From 2-01-FULL-40-13 sp964433155 (GTDB lineage: Bacteria > Patescibacteriota > Microgenomatia > UBA1406 > GWC2-37-13), in contig CAYSQE010000013.1 in assembly GCA_964433155.1 (NCBI GenBank), positions 1 to 42,035 of the forward strand: a stretch of 42,035 bases of DNA. Reading direction: 5' to 3'. Position numbers and translations under genes: made by a program. How positions within the stretch are numbered: the first letter of the stretch is position 1; each line of letters opens with the position of its first letter. The notes beneath the pieces were generated by a model. That model did no database searches, was not told the DNA's origin, and worked only from the letters and a program-made list of their open reading frames with translations. Of the stretch, positions 21,245-30,143 are shown in pieces.

Positions 21245-21829
21245 TTAGTAAGGAGAAGGATAATTTCTCAGTTTAACAGCATAGATATAATTTAAAACCG
21301 CGATATCTTCCACTCTTGTAGAAGAGGTAATATATTCGACGTCATAATTAAAAATAATAAACGGCGGCGAGTAGAGTGAATTTTTAAAACAGGACATATA
21401 ATCTGCACTAGTTATAAAATTGACTTTCGAACTGGCTAAATTACCTGAACTCAAGGGGATTTGAGGAACCGGCGGCGGATTATTTGCCACATCAATCCTT
21501 AAGACTGTACCGCTTTTTGCTACAGTAATGCTGTTACCATATTGATCTTCAAAATATGAAATGTTTCCAGCAGAAGATCCAGCCGTAGTACACAACTCTG
21601 TCCCCAAGCTGTCATAAATTCTGTAGGCGTGATTTGTAATTATTGTCTGGAAGGTATTTCGTACAGAGTCGCCTTGCCTTTTTACCTCGGCCAATCTATA
21701 CAACTTTACTTGTTGTCTTATAACAATATAAAAGATTGAAAACAATGCTGGAATAATTAAACCGATCACTCCCACGACAACCAACGTTTCAATTAATGTA
21801 AACGATTTTCTATCTTTTACTAGCTTCAT
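21245..21829 (-). CDS. Type IV pseudopilin, PilW/GspJ-like
   Basis: 194 aa from ATG 21829, which has GAGG 7 nt upstream; the alternative ATG at 21841 overlaps the previous gene. The prepilin start is KLVKDRKS-FTLIETLVVVGVIGLIIPALFSI with Glu at +5. The rest (RLAEVKRQGDSVRNTFQTII) resembles minor pilins that cap the fibre tip. It is the last of seven consecutive prepilin genes. Confidence 0.82.
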   Translation of the reverse strand: MKLVKDRKSFTLIETLVVVGVIGLIIPALFSIFYIVIRQQVKLYRLAEVKRQGDSVRNTFQTIITNHAYRIYDSLGTELCTTAGSSAGNISYFEDQYGNSITVAKSGTVLRIDVANNPPPVPQIPLSSGNLASSKVNFITSADYMSCFKNSLYSPPFIIFNYDVEYITSSTRVEDIAVLNYIYAVKLRNYPSPY

Positions 21830-21830
21830 T

Positions 21831-22349
21831 TTATTCCTCAAGAACTTTAAATACTGTTACAGATTTAACACTCTCTACCTTACCAAGCTCGAGCCAAGAC
21901 ACAGTTATCGTCGCAATGACTTGATTTATATAATCTCCCGAACTCGTAAACTTCGCCTCGCGTTTAAAAATCGATCCTAGTGAGTAATCATTAGGGAAGC
22001 AAGGCCCAAGAGTAGGAAATTGTGTGTACGAAGGGTATGTATTGAAACAATAGACAATAGTACAAGATGGATTCGCTGTCAAACAGCTCTGGGTAACTTT
22101 TTGAGTAAACGTGCTCATTGCACAAAAAAAACCACAAACATCGCCACCCCATTCCATCTCTTTTTGGGCTCGTAGCAATTCGACAAGATTGTCAGCATAC
22201 TGCACAGCCCTGATTTTATGTTCGTTATAGGTCATACTTCGTAAAGTAAATGTTGCAACAGAGGCGGCAATTACAAAAAAAATACCAATAATTGTGACAA
22301 AAACTAAAACCTCTACCAGAGAAAAAGACTTATTATTAGTTAATTTCAT
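21831..22349 (-). CDS. Type IV pseudopilin, PilV/GspI-like
   Basis: 172 aa. Leader MKLTNNKS then FSLVEVLVFVTIIGIFFVIA, with Glu at +5 and Ser rather than Gly at -1. The region after the helix (AVQYADNLVELLRAQKEMEW) fits PilV/GspI minor pilins. Several Cys residues in the globular part (CGFFC, SCLTANPSC, YCFN) could form disulfides outside the cell. Confidence 0.82.
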   Translation of the reverse strand: MKLTNNKSFSLVEVLVFVTIIGIFFVIAASVATFTLRSMTYNEHKIRAVQYADNLVELLRAQKEMEWGGDVCGFFCAMSTFTQKVTQSCLTANPSCTIVYCFNTYPSYTQFPTLGPCFPNDYSLGSIFKREAKFTSSGDYINQVIATITVSWLELGKVESVKSVTVFKVLEE

Positions 22350-22352
22350 AGT

Positions 22353-22892
22353 TTAACAGGGTGTGCTCTCGCAAGTCGTATTGCAAGTAGGTGGAGCACA
22401 CGATCCAGAACAATTTCCTGAACAGATTACTCCGTTGGCCTCAACGCGAACATAGTCGCAGAGATTGGCGGCTGTATGTCTAATAACCAAACACTTTGTT
22501 GATCCAACTCCGCCAGAGAGCGGTTTAAATTCGGTTGTATAGGTTCCGTTCCAGAGATTTATATAGTTTGGAGCGGTATATTGTACTTCATTTGACACTC
22601 CAACTGTACATCTTGGGAAAAGTCGGTAAGTTCTGGCCGACTGCCTATCAACCACAAAGTTTCCCACAACCGGAGTCGGGACGGGAGGTGTGATGGCGCA
22701 AAGAGACGAATCTGCTGTCCGCGCCTTTTTCTTTGCTAACTCCAGAACGTCGATAAACTTTTGCGTTTCGCGGTCAAGATCCTTTTTATCGCTAAAACTT
22801 CGATAATAAACAAAACTAAGACCACTCAGAACTATAACTATACTTGTTACTACGATTATTTCGATGAGGCTAAAAGATTTTTTGTTGGTCAT
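22353..22892 (-). CDS. Type IV pseudopilin, GspH/FimT-like, with Cys-rich tail
   Basis: 179 aa. Leader MTNKKS then FSLIEIIVVTSIVIVLSGLS. The helix continuation (RETQKFIDVLELAKKKARTAD) fits the GspH/FimT group. The last about 25 residues are exceptionally Cys-rich (seven Cys in the segment from ICSGNC to STPC), suggesting a disulfide-knotted tip or a metal-binding tail. Confidence 0.82.
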   Translation of the reverse strand: MTNKKSFSLIEIIVVTSIVIVLSGLSFVYYRSFSDKKDLDRETQKFIDVLELAKKKARTADSSLCAITPPVPTPVVGNFVVDRQSARTYRLFPRCTVGVSNEVQYTAPNYINLWNGTYTTEFKPLSGGVGSTKCLVIRHTAANLCDYVRVEANGVICSGNCSGSCAPPTCNTTCESTPC

Positions 22893-22895
22893 ATG

Positions 22896-23447
22896 TTACC
22901 AACCTGGTCCTGCTGAACAAGGGCTAACTGTGCCTCCTGAGCCGCGAGAGGTAGAGCTTGATGATACTTGCCAGGCCCAGCAAGGTCTGTGTGGGTCATA
23001 AAATGCATCACTAGTTGACCATGTATTTGATTCTGGGGCGCAGTGTGATAATAGTTTAAAATCAACACCATCTGAACGATAAAGATAGGCCCTTTTCCAC
23101 CCTGCATTGCAAGTGGGTATAGTAGAATCGCCGCCTTTTGGGTCTCTTGGTAGTTGAGACATATAGCCACCAGCAACAATTGCAGGTATGTAATCTACAA
23201 AGTAAGGAACAACATCACCGGGTTCTGATGAATACCAGTTTCCTACCGTGGTAGGATAATTACCAACTGTATTTCTATACATCTCCAGAGCAGCCCGCAT
23301 CTGCTCAAGATCAGCTTTCCTTCTTGCATCCCGAGACCCTTTGCTTATTGAGGAGTACGATACGGCGCCAACGCCTAGCAAAATGCCAATAATAGTACAG
23401 ACGATAAGAATCTCCACTAATGTAAAGCCAAATTTAATTTTTATCAT
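22896..23447 (-). CDS. Type IV prepilin, GspG-like
   Basis: 183 aa. Leader MIKIKFG then FTLVEILIVCTIIGILLGVGA, with Gly at -1 and Glu at +5. The GspG-like hallmark RDARRKADLEQMRAALEMYR and the loop QLPRDPKGG are present. The C-terminal part is Ser/Gly-rich with Cys residues. Three of the other prepilins in this cluster share the RDAKRK-type segment, so the set probably arose by duplication. Confidence 0.87.
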   Translation of the reverse strand: MIKIKFGFTLVEILIVCTIIGILLGVGAVSYSSISKGSRDARRKADLEQMRAALEMYRNTVGNYPTTVGNWYSSEPGDVVPYFVDYIPAIVAGGYMSQLPRDPKGGDSTIPTCNAGWKRAYLYRSDGVDFKLLSHCAPESNTWSTSDAFYDPHRPCWAWQVSSSSTSRGSGGTVSPCSAGPGW

Positions 23448-23452
23448 AGAGT

Positions 23453-24007
23453 TTATTGATAGGTGACCCCATACGGTCCTAATTTATAGTTGGCAAAGCC
23501 GTTACAGCAATATGTACAATCATCTGCTCCGCCCGGACCATCACAATCTGCTGTACGCGCTGTTGTTGAGGTTTCCAGATATGTTCCCAAAACATATGAT
23601 TTTCCCGAATCAAGGCTACAATATACATAAGATGATGAAGCAGCTGCACAGCCGGCATATACAAGCTTTGGATCCTGCGGAAGCTGTGGTAGAAAATCTT
23701 GTAAAGCTTTGGCCAGCGAATTTGCAACACTGCCATCTGTCCAGCAACCTCCTAGCCATCCGCTGTAACAATTTGTCCTGCCTCCAATCAAATCTGTCCA
23801 GCCTGTATTTCCACTCGCAGGATATGGATAGATGTCATTTTTGCTTTTATACTGTTCAAGGGCGCCTCTTATATTTTCCAGATCTGCCCTTCGCTTTGCA
23901 TCGCGAGAACTTTTAATAAATGAGAATGTCGATACAGTTATAATTCCTAAAATAACACTTAGGATACCCATTACGACGACTATCTCGATAAGCGTGAAAC
24001 TTTTCAT
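23453..24007 (-). CDS. Type IV prepilin, GspG-like
   Basis: 184 aa. Very short leader MKS then FTLIEIVVVMGILSVILGI. RDAKRRADLENIRGALEQYK and FLPQLPQDPKLV are the conserved GspG-type segments. The globular domain has many Cys residues (NCYSGWLGGC, DCDGPGGADDCTYCC) likely paired by disulfides. It precedes the 22896-23447 gene by 5 nt. Confidence 0.87.
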   Translation of the reverse strand: MKSFTLIEIVVVMGILSVILGIITVSTFSFIKSSRDAKRRADLENIRGALEQYKSKNDIYPYPASGNTGWTDLIGGRTNCYSGWLGGCWTDGSVANSLAKALQDFLPQLPQDPKLVYAGCAAASSSYVYCSLDSGKSYVLGTYLETSTTARTADCDGPGGADDCTYCCNGFANYKLGPYGVTYQ

Positions 24008-24015
24008 ATCATGGA

Positions 24016-24423
24016 TTATTGTTGGGAAACAATTCTAAATGTTGTTCCATCTTCAAGGACGACCGAGATATCATAGGCTGTTAAAGATGTACTAACGGTA
24101 TAGGTTTTTGCTGTTGGATCAGTGATAGTCAAATCGGGTCCGCCAGCTACTGGACAATCTTCTGCAATTGATGTAGAGCCTCCACCAGTAATTATCGGAT
24201 AAGAAGAACTATTAACCGCATAACACTGTTCAAGCGCATTTTGCATTGCGTGTAGATCAGTTTTTCTCTTTGCATCTCTGGCCTTTTTTTGGGCGGTGGA
24301 GTATGAGACAGAAGCCACACCTAACATTATCGAAATAATTCCTATGACAACCAACATTTCCAGCAAGGTAAAAGCTCCTCTAAATTGTAAGATGAGAGAT
24401 GATAGTTGAAAATTTTTATTCAT
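24016..24423 (-). CDS. Type IV prepilin
   Basis: 135 aa from ATG 24423, whose ATG shares a base with the TGA of the preceding gene. Longer starts would overlap that gene by 37 nt. It has an unusually long leader (MNKNFQLSSLILQFRG) before AFTLLEMLVVIGIISIMLGVA. RDAKRKTDLHAMQNALEQCY follows. The tail (YTVSTSLTAYDISVVLEDGT) resembles a compact pilin globular domain. Confidence 0.83.
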   Translation of the reverse strand: MNKNFQLSSLILQFRGAFTLLEMLVVIGIISIMLGVASVSYSTAQKKARDAKRKTDLHAMQNALEQCYAVNSSSYPIITGGGSTSIAEDCPVAGGPDLTITDPTAKTYTVSTSLTAYDISVVLEDGTTFRIVSQQ

Positions 24424-24842
24424 CAGGGTTGAGTAACTTGATAACATTTGATCGGACAAGTTCCGCCGCAGGCAACGCTATCTCTATCTGCCGAATTTTC
24501 AATGCAAGCTGTAAGTGTATAGGTAAGACTTGACATATTTGGTGAATAAAAATAGGGCGTTGCACCCAGAGGATCGCAGGGAATTTTATTCATATAGACC
24601 CCAAATAAAGTACCGCAGTTAGCCGATGTATTAAACCTTCCTGAAGCAGCGGTAGGAAAAGGTGTGATATTATCTTGCCTATATAACTCCAGTGCCTTTT
24701 GAATTTGCTTCAGATCATTTTTGCGCTGAACGTCTCTTCCTCTTTGGCGAGCAGACATAAAATTAGGCAGTGCCAAAACAGCCAGTATTCCAATAATCGC
24801 TATGACAACGAGAAGTTCAAGAAGAGTAAAACCCTTTTTCAT
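24423..24842 (-). CDS. Type IV prepilin, GspG-like
   Basis: 139 aa. Classical MKKG-FTLLELLVVIAIIGILAVLALPNF, with Gly -1 and Glu +5, then RDVQRKNDLKQIQKALELYR and the loop KIPCDPLG. It is the first prepilin of the cluster; its ATG overlaps the TGA of holB by 4 nt, so the polymerase subunit gene and the pilin genes are translationally coupled. Confidence 0.9.
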   Translation of the reverse strand: MKKGFTLLELLVVIAIIGILAVLALPNFMSARQRGRDVQRKNDLKQIQKALELYRQDNITPFPTAASGRFNTSANCGTLFGVYMNKIPCDPLGATPYFYSPNMSSLTYTLTACIENSADRDSVACGGTCPIKCYQVTQP

Positions 24843-25495
24843 TCTTTCATCTTAGTTGCCTTTTTTATAAAAATCAAGAGGTTATCGATAAGGAGTTGCG
24901 GATTGATATTATTTTTAAGGAGGCTTCTCATTTGCAGAGCTTTTTTGAGGATTTTTGGATATGAAGCTGACTTAACAAGATTACTTCTATAGTATAGAAT
25001 TATTTGGTCAATAAATTCAGACGATTGCTCTCTGGTCAACTTTTGAAGCAAATCACTTGACAAAACTTCATATTGAGGTGATTTTTCTAGGCTGTCTAAA
25101 AGGCCAATAATTCTTAAGTCAATTTTCCCTTGGCTTTTTTTAATATTTAGGTTAACCACCTTTGACCTTGAACGCACTGTAGGTAAAAGGGCATATTCAT
25201 TTTCTACAATAAGGATAAAATGATTTGTCTCTGAGCGCTCTTCGAGCGATTTGAGAAATGCATTCTGGGCTTCTATTGTGGATCTATGAAAGTCGTAAAA
25301 TATGAAAAGTCTCGATTGACCAACCTGTACTCGCAAACTTTTTTTTAACGATCTGATCTGATTAATCGTGATTTCATTTTTCAACGGTGAAATTTCATAA
25401 ATATACTGTTTAGAAATGTCATTTTGAATTAAATAATTTTCAATAAAAGTCGTTATATCTTTCTTATTTACCGAAACTATAATATGCGCAATCAC
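24839..25495 (-). CDS. holB: DNA polymerase III delta-prime-like subunit, shortened
   Basis: 218 aa from GTG 25495. EITINQIRSLKKSLRVQVGQSRLFIFYDFHRSTIEAQNAFLKSLEE and HFILIVENEYALLPTVRSRSK are the sensor-region and SRC-like (here RSRS) segments of HolB/DnaX-family clamp-loader subunits. The N-terminal P-loop part is missing or degenerate, as allowed in delta-prime. It is divergent from pilB (40 nt) and leads the pseudopilin gene run, an odd pairing of replication and pilus genes. Confidence 0.78.
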   Translation of the reverse strand: MIAHIIVSVNKKDITTFIENYLIQNDISKQYIYEISPLKNEITINQIRSLKKSLRVQVGQSRLFIFYDFHRSTIEAQNAFLKSLEERSETNHFILIVENEYALLPTVRSRSKVVNLNIKKSQGKIDLRIIGLLDSLEKSPQYEVLSSDLLQKLTREQSSEFIDQIILYYRSNLVKSASYPKILKKALQMRSLLKNNINPQLLIDNLLIFIKKATKMKE

Positions 25496-25500
25496 TTTAC

Positions 25501-25529
25501 TTGCATTTTAGCAAAATTATTTCTATAGT
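25501..25529 (+). promoter_or_regulatory. Leaderless promoter of pilB-pilT-pilC
   Basis: TTGCAT (25501-25506), 17-bp spacer, TATAGT (25524-25529), then 6 nt to the ATG at 25536. No Shine-Dalgarno. Confidence 0.68.
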
Positions 25530-25535
25530 GAAATT

Positions 25536-27248
25536 ATGAATGTAACGCCGAGACAAATTCTGCAAAATCTGGAATTAAAAGGCATTATTGACCATAAAAG
25601 AGCTGAAATTATCGAGTACGAGAGCTTAAAAAATAATATTCCTATCGAGCAATACCTATATGCTAATACAGATATTGCCAAAAAGGATATCCTATCTTCT
25701 CTTTCTGTGGTGATGAAAATTCCTTATATTGATATCTCCACCTCTGCTGTTGACCCTCAGGCTCTCGGCTTTGTCTCGGAGCAAATTGCCCGCAAATATA
25801 ATATAATTCCCGTTCGCTACGACCAGCAAAATGAGGGAATCACAATAGTCTCAAGCGATCCATTTGATATCTCAATGTCTGACTTCCTGCAAAGAAAAAC
25901 AGGCAAAAAAATATTTCTAGCCCTTGGTTATCAAAATGATATAAAAAAGGCAATAGATCTTTCTTATTCTCAAAATTTGTCGCCTGAAGTCAAGGAAGCG
26001 CTTAAAGAAGTGGAAGTCACAGAATTAACCAAGCAACCTCGGTCTGTAGGAACCGTCATAAAGGAAGCTCCCATCTCAAAAATAGTAAGCACAATTTTGG
26101 AGTTTGCGGTAAAAAGTAGAGCATCAGACATCCATATAGAACCCGAGGAACTAAAAACCAGAGTTCGCTATCGAATAGACGGGATTTTACAGGAGAAACT
26201 CTCGTTACCGAAAGGCATTCATGAGGCTCTAATATCTCGGATAAAGATCTTATCTGAGATGAAGATTGACGAAAGACGCGTACCTCAAGATGGTAGATTT
26301 TATTTCAAATTAGGAAGCGAGGAAGACGATTTACGTATATCAACTCTACCAACCGTCCACGGCGAGAAAATAGTGATGAGGCTTCTCAAAAAAACTGGAG
26401 GACTGCCTACTCTTACTGAATTGGGACTTAGGGGTTCGCCATTGAAAAGTCTTGAAGAGTCTATTCTCAAGCCCTATGGCATAGTACTCGTAACTGGACC
26501 GACCGGATCTGGTAAAACAACCACATTGTATTCTGTCCTGACAATTTTAAATAAACCGTCTGTCAACATTGTCACTTTGGAAGATCCCGTCGAATATCAG
26601 ATTATAGGAATCAATCAGGTTCAGATCAACCCTCAGGCCGGATTGACTTTTGCAACAGGTCTACGATCTTTTTTAAGACAAGATCCCAACATCATTCTGG
26701 TTGGAGAAATCCGTGATAAAGAAACTACCCAACTTGCTATACAGGCTGCCTTGACGGGGCATCTTGTTTTTTCAACGCTTCACACCAACGACGCAGCAAC
26801 CGCCATCCCGAGGCTCATCGATTTGGGTGGCGAGCCTTTTCTTATTGCCTCAGTCTTAAATGCATCGCTTGCTCAACGAATTGTTAGAAGAATATGTCAC
26901 TACTGCAAGAAAATATATTCGCCAAATGATGAAGTCGTAAAAAATATTAATGTTGTTTTGGGAGATTTGATGCCAAAACCTTACAAAGACGGTAACCCAA
27001 TTCAACTTTCCAAAGGATCAGGATGTGACGAATGCGAGCATACTGGTTACCTTGGACGTATAGCCATTTTTGAGGTATTGAAAATCTCTCCAATAATCAA
27101 TACAATGATTCTAAGATCGTCAACTGCCAAGGAAATCGAGGCTCAAGCTAAAAATGAAGGCTTGATCAACATGAAGCAGGATGGATATTTAAAAGTTTTA
27201 GACGGAATAACAACGATTGAGGAAGTTTTGAGAGTAGCAGAGATTTAA
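25536..27248 (+). CDS. pilB: Type IV pilus extension ATPase PilB
   Basis: 570 aa, full length. An N-terminal MshEN-type domain (about 1-150) precedes the secretion ATPase core with Walker A GPTGSGKTTT (about 320-329), the Asp box, Walker B ILVGEIRD (about 386-393) and HTND. A tetracysteine zinc site (CHYC about 453-456 and CDEC about 496-499) is a PilB/GspE hallmark. It powers pilin polymerisation. The operon continues with pilT and pilC. Confidence 0.96.
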   Translation: MNVTPRQILQNLELKGIIDHKRAEIIEYESLKNNIPIEQYLYANTDIAKKDILSSLSVVMKIPYIDISTSAVDPQALGFVSEQIARKYNIIPVRYDQQNEGITIVSSDPFDISMSDFLQRKTGKKIFLALGYQNDIKKAIDLSYSQNLSPEVKEALKEVEVTELTKQPRSVGTVIKEAPISKIVSTILEFAVKSRASDIHIEPEELKTRVRYRIDGILQEKLSLPKGIHEALISRIKILSEMKIDERRVPQDGRFYFKLGSEEDDLRISTLPTVHGEKIVMRLLKKTGGLPTLTELGLRGSPLKSLEESILKPYGIVLVTGPTGSGKTTTLYSVLTILNKPSVNIVTLEDPVEYQIIGINQVQINPQAGLTFATGLRSFLRQDPNIILVGEIRDKETTQLAIQAALTGHLVFSTLHTNDAATAIPRLIDLGGEPFLIASVLNASLAQRIVRRICHYCKKIYSPNDEVVKNINVVLGDLMPKPYKDGNPIQLSKGSGCDECEHTGYLGRIAIFEVLKISPIINTMILRSSTAKEIEAQAKNEGLINMKQDGYLKVLDGITTIEEVLRVAEI

Positions 27249-27293
27249 TTAAAAATTTCAAATTTCAAATTGAAAATTTAAAAATTAATTTAT

Positions 27294-28346
27294 ATGGATA
27301 TTTATCATCTTTTTGATTTAACAATAGAGAAACAGGCGTCTGATCTTCATATAATCCCAGGATATTATCCTGCAATCCGGATAAATAATGACCTTTTTTA
27401 TGTACGATCAATGAATGTTCTGACGCAGGAGGCGGTTGAAAAACTTGTTTTTTCCATCCTTTCGGAGGAACAAAAAGAAAATTTACTTGCAAACAAAGAG
27501 GTCGACCTTGGTTATGAATACAAAAGCAATCGATTCAGAACCAATATTTACTATTCGAAAAATAAGTTAGCCGCAGCTTTTAGGCTCATTGGTAGTAAAA
27601 TTCGCACAGTCGAAGAACTCAACCTCCCTCAACAATTTCATCATTTTACTGACACGAATCAAGGTCTTGTACTTATAACTGGACCCACAGGAGAAGGGAA
27701 ATCAACGACGCTCGCGGCAATTATCGATGAAATCAATCAAAAGTATGCAAAGCATATCATCACTATCGAAGATCCTATCGAGTACGTCTATCCTTCTGCC
27801 AAATCAATTGTCTCTCAAAGGGAACTTCATCAAGATACGCATTCGTGGAACATTGCCTTGAGATCTGTCCTGCGTGAAGACCCGGACGTTGTTCTAATTG
27901 GTGAAATGAGAGATTATGAGACTATACAGTCGGCTCTGACAATCGCTGAGACTGGTCATTTAGTATTTTCAACCCTGCATACTGGATCAACACCAGAAAC
28001 AATTAACCGAATAATCGACGTTTTCCCAGCCAATCAACAAAATCAGATTCGTTCGCAACTCTCGTCAGTCCTCAAGGCGGTCATAGCCCAACGGCTTATA
28101 CCCTCACTTGATAAAACTCGAAGATTGCCAGCTGTCGAGGTTTTACAAAATATATCATCTGTAGCCGCAGTCATTCGTGAAGGACGAACTCATCTTCTTG
28201 ATAATATCTTAGAAACCGAGGAGGAACAGGGTTTATTCCTATTTGAAAAATATTTATTGCAAATGTATGAGAAAAGCCAGATTTCCAAAGAAACTGCCCT
28301 TACCTATGCAATTAGAGTAAACGAGATGAAGAAGTTCCTCAAATAA
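27294..28346 (+). CDS. pilT: Type IV pilus retraction ATPase PilT
   Basis: 350 aa. It begins with DLTIEKQASDLHIIPG, then Walker A GPTGEGKSTT (about 129-138), Walker B VLIGEMRD (about 200-207) and HTGS. The AIRAGR retraction motif of PilT is only partly conserved (VIREGR at the corresponding place). There is no tetracysteine motif, which separates it from PilB. The 45-nt gap after pilB is an AT-rich near-palindrome. It allows pilus retraction, hence twitching or DNA uptake. Confidence 0.93.
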   Translation: MDIYHLFDLTIEKQASDLHIIPGYYPAIRINNDLFYVRSMNVLTQEAVEKLVFSILSEEQKENLLANKEVDLGYEYKSNRFRTNIYYSKNKLAAAFRLIGSKIRTVEELNLPQQFHHFTDTNQGLVLITGPTGEGKSTTLAAIIDEINQKYAKHIITIEDPIEYVYPSAKSIVSQRELHQDTHSWNIALRSVLREDPDVVLIGEMRDYETIQSALTIAETGHLVFSTLHTGSTPETINRIIDVFPANQQNQIRSQLSSVLKAVIAQRLIPSLDKTRRLPAVEVLQNISSVAAVIREGRTHLLDNILETEEEQGLFLFEKYLLQMYEKSQISKETALTYAIRVNEMKKFLK

Positions 28347-28347
28347 T

Positions 28348-29550
28348 ATGTTGTTTAAATATAAGGCAATCAAAGATGAAAAAGTCGTCGACGCTCAAAT
28401 CCATGCAGAAAATCAAGAGGCAGTTTTGCGTTTTTTGAAGACGAGCAACTACTTTCCCGTCTCAATTCGAAGACTAGATTCACCAGCCTCATCCCTTGTG
28501 GATTTCTTTGTTAACCGAATTACTTTCAACGATATAGTTGATTTTACAAGACAGTTGGCCATCATGCTTAATGCCGGTCTAACACTCATAGATGCCATAG
28601 ATATTTTAAAAAAACAAACCAAAAAACAATCGGTGTTGGCAATGCTCGAGAATTTGGATAAAGAAATTAGGGGTGGGAGCAATTTTTCTACTGCTCTCAA
28701 AAACTATCCCCAATATTTTTCGGGATTATATATCGCACTTGTGAAAGCAGGTGAAGCTTCAGGAAAACTAAGCGATATACTCATCAAACTCTCCGATAAT
28801 CTTGAGAAGGAGAGAACCTTTAGAGCAAAGCTTCGGGGCGCACTGATCTATCCTGCTTTAATAATCGTAGGCATGGTGATTGTGGCTTTTATCATGATCA
28901 CCTTTGTCGTCCCACGCCTTCTTGAACTTTATAAAGATTTCGGAGCAGAATTGCCACTTTCAACCAAAATTCTCATCGCCGTTTCGACAATATTTAGTAG
29001 ATTCTGGCCAATTATCATCGCTATAACATTTGTTGCCGGTTTCCTTGCCAGGAAATATTTTAGCACTCCAGACGGTAAACAGTTTATTGATAGACTCGTC
29101 CTTAAGATACCTGTGATTGGCAATGTGATCAAGATGGCTGTCCTTGTCGATACCACTCGAACATTATCTATACTTATCTCATCTGGAGTATCTCTTCTTG
29201 AGGGATTAAATATCATTATCGAAACTTCTACCAATGTAGTTTATGGAAAGGCTTTCGAGTCAATCAAAAAACAGGTAGAAAAAGGAATTTCGCTTGGCAG
29301 TGCCATGAAACAGACTGAAGTTTTTCCTCCCATTCTGGTCCAGATGACTCTTGTTGGAGAGCAGACTGGTCATCTCGACGACACTTTAGCCAGAGTATCG
29401 AGCTATTTTGAGACAGAGTCGGAACTGGCTATAAAAGCTATGACCACACTTATCGAACCCCTCATATTGGTTGTTTTGGGTATCGGGGTTGGATTTTTGG
29501 TCTTCTCAATTATTACCCCAATCTATAATCTTACTGCGTCTTTCAAATGA
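28348..29550 (+). CDS. pilC: Type IV pilus inner-membrane platform protein PilC
   Basis: 400 aa, typical GspF/PilC. Two T2SSF repeats (about 50-190 and 255-385) include FTRQLAIMLNAGLTLIDAI and TRTLSILISSGVSLLEGL, with membrane helices at about 168-195, 208-235 and 370-397. It is the rotating or anchoring platform for PilB. The ATG is one base after the pilT stop, so translation is coupled. Confidence 0.95.
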   Translation: MLFKYKAIKDEKVVDAQIHAENQEAVLRFLKTSNYFPVSIRRLDSPASSLVDFFVNRITFNDIVDFTRQLAIMLNAGLTLIDAIDILKKQTKKQSVLAMLENLDKEIRGGSNFSTALKNYPQYFSGLYIALVKAGEASGKLSDILIKLSDNLEKERTFRAKLRGALIYPALIIVGMVIVAFIMITFVVPRLLELYKDFGAELPLSTKILIAVSTIFSRFWPIIIAITFVAGFLARKYFSTPDGKQFIDRLVLKIPVIGNVIKMAVLVDTTRTLSILISSGVSLLEGLNIIIETSTNVVYGKAFESIKKQVEKGISLGSAMKQTEVFPPILVQMTLVGEQTGHLDDTLARVSSYFETESELAIKAMTTLIEPLILVVLGIGVGFLVFSIITPIYNLTASFK

Positions 29551-29576
29551 TTGTAACGGCCTATTTTATCTTCCTC

Positions 29577-29605
29577 TTGACAAAAAAAAATAAATGCTGT
29601 AGTGT
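29577..29605 (+). promoter_or_regulatory. Promoter of the pilin gene at 29635
   Basis: TTGACA (29577-29582), 17-bp spacer, TAGTGT (29600-29605). Unlike other promoters here it leaves a 5' leader of roughly 23 nt, AT-only and without Shine-Dalgarno. Confidence 0.6.
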
Positions 29606-29634
29606 TAAATTTAAGTTATAAATATAAATATTTT

Positions 29635-30123
29635 ATGAAAAAAGCCTTCACCCTTATTGAGCTTCTGATAGTTATAGCAATTTTAGCAATTTTAGCAATA
29701 GGAATTCTTGCAGCCATAGATCCGATAGAGCAATTTAGGCGAGGCAGTGATTCAACCGCTATAAATACCGCCTCTGAATACAAAAACGCAGTTGACAGAT
29801 ATTATACAGGAAAGGGAGTATTCCCTGTTTCATTACAATCAGCTGGTGGATCCTATATAACAGGCGGTGTAGGATTTCAGGCGATAACCGAGATGATGAC
29901 TGCCGGAGAATTAAAAACCAACTTCACAGCAGGATCTCCTCAAGCTTTAAGCAACATTTATGTAAATGTTGCTGCGGCAGGAGCGAATCCAGTAGTTTGT
30001 ACAAATTTGTATTCAAAGACTTTTAGAAACAACTCAGCTGCTCTGTATAATGTAAGCGGCGGAACACCAGCAGGCACATGTCCAAGTCCCACAAATGCAG
30101 ATTGTCATATTTGCTATTTCTGA
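29635..30123 (+). CDS. pilA: Type IV pilin, probable major subunit
   Basis: 162 aa from ATG 29635 (a longer in-frame start at 29602 overlaps the promoter). MKKA-FTLIELLIVIAILAILAIGILAAIDPIEQ is a standard pilin helix with Glu +5 and Ala at -1. The globular part ends with CPSPTNADCHICYF, giving a disulfide-bound C-terminal loop typical of major pilins. It has its own strong -35 box right after pilC, which fits a highly expressed subunit; major status is inferred. Confidence 0.85.
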   Translation: MKKAFTLIELLIVIAILAILAIGILAAIDPIEQFRRGSDSTAINTASEYKNAVDRYYTGKGVFPVSLQSAGGSYITGGVGFQAITEMMTAGELKTNFTAGSPQALSNIYVNVAAAGANPVVCTNLYSKTFRNNSAALYNVSGGTPAGTCPSPTNADCHICYF

Positions 30124-30131
30124 AAAATAAG

Positions 30132-30137
30132 TATAAT
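30132..30137 (+). promoter_or_regulatory. -10 box for the gene at 30144
   Basis: TATAAT 6 nt before the ATG at 30144, predicting a leaderless message. The best -35 (TTGCTA, 30111-30116) is only 15 bp upstream. Confidence 0.5.
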
Positions 30138-30143
30138 TGACTG

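Noticed and set aside
22889..23916. Other-frame ORFs over the prepilin genes (minus 22889-23179 and 23479-23736, plus 23512-23916)
   Set aside because: They overlap genes with clear class III pilin leaders and show no domain themselves.
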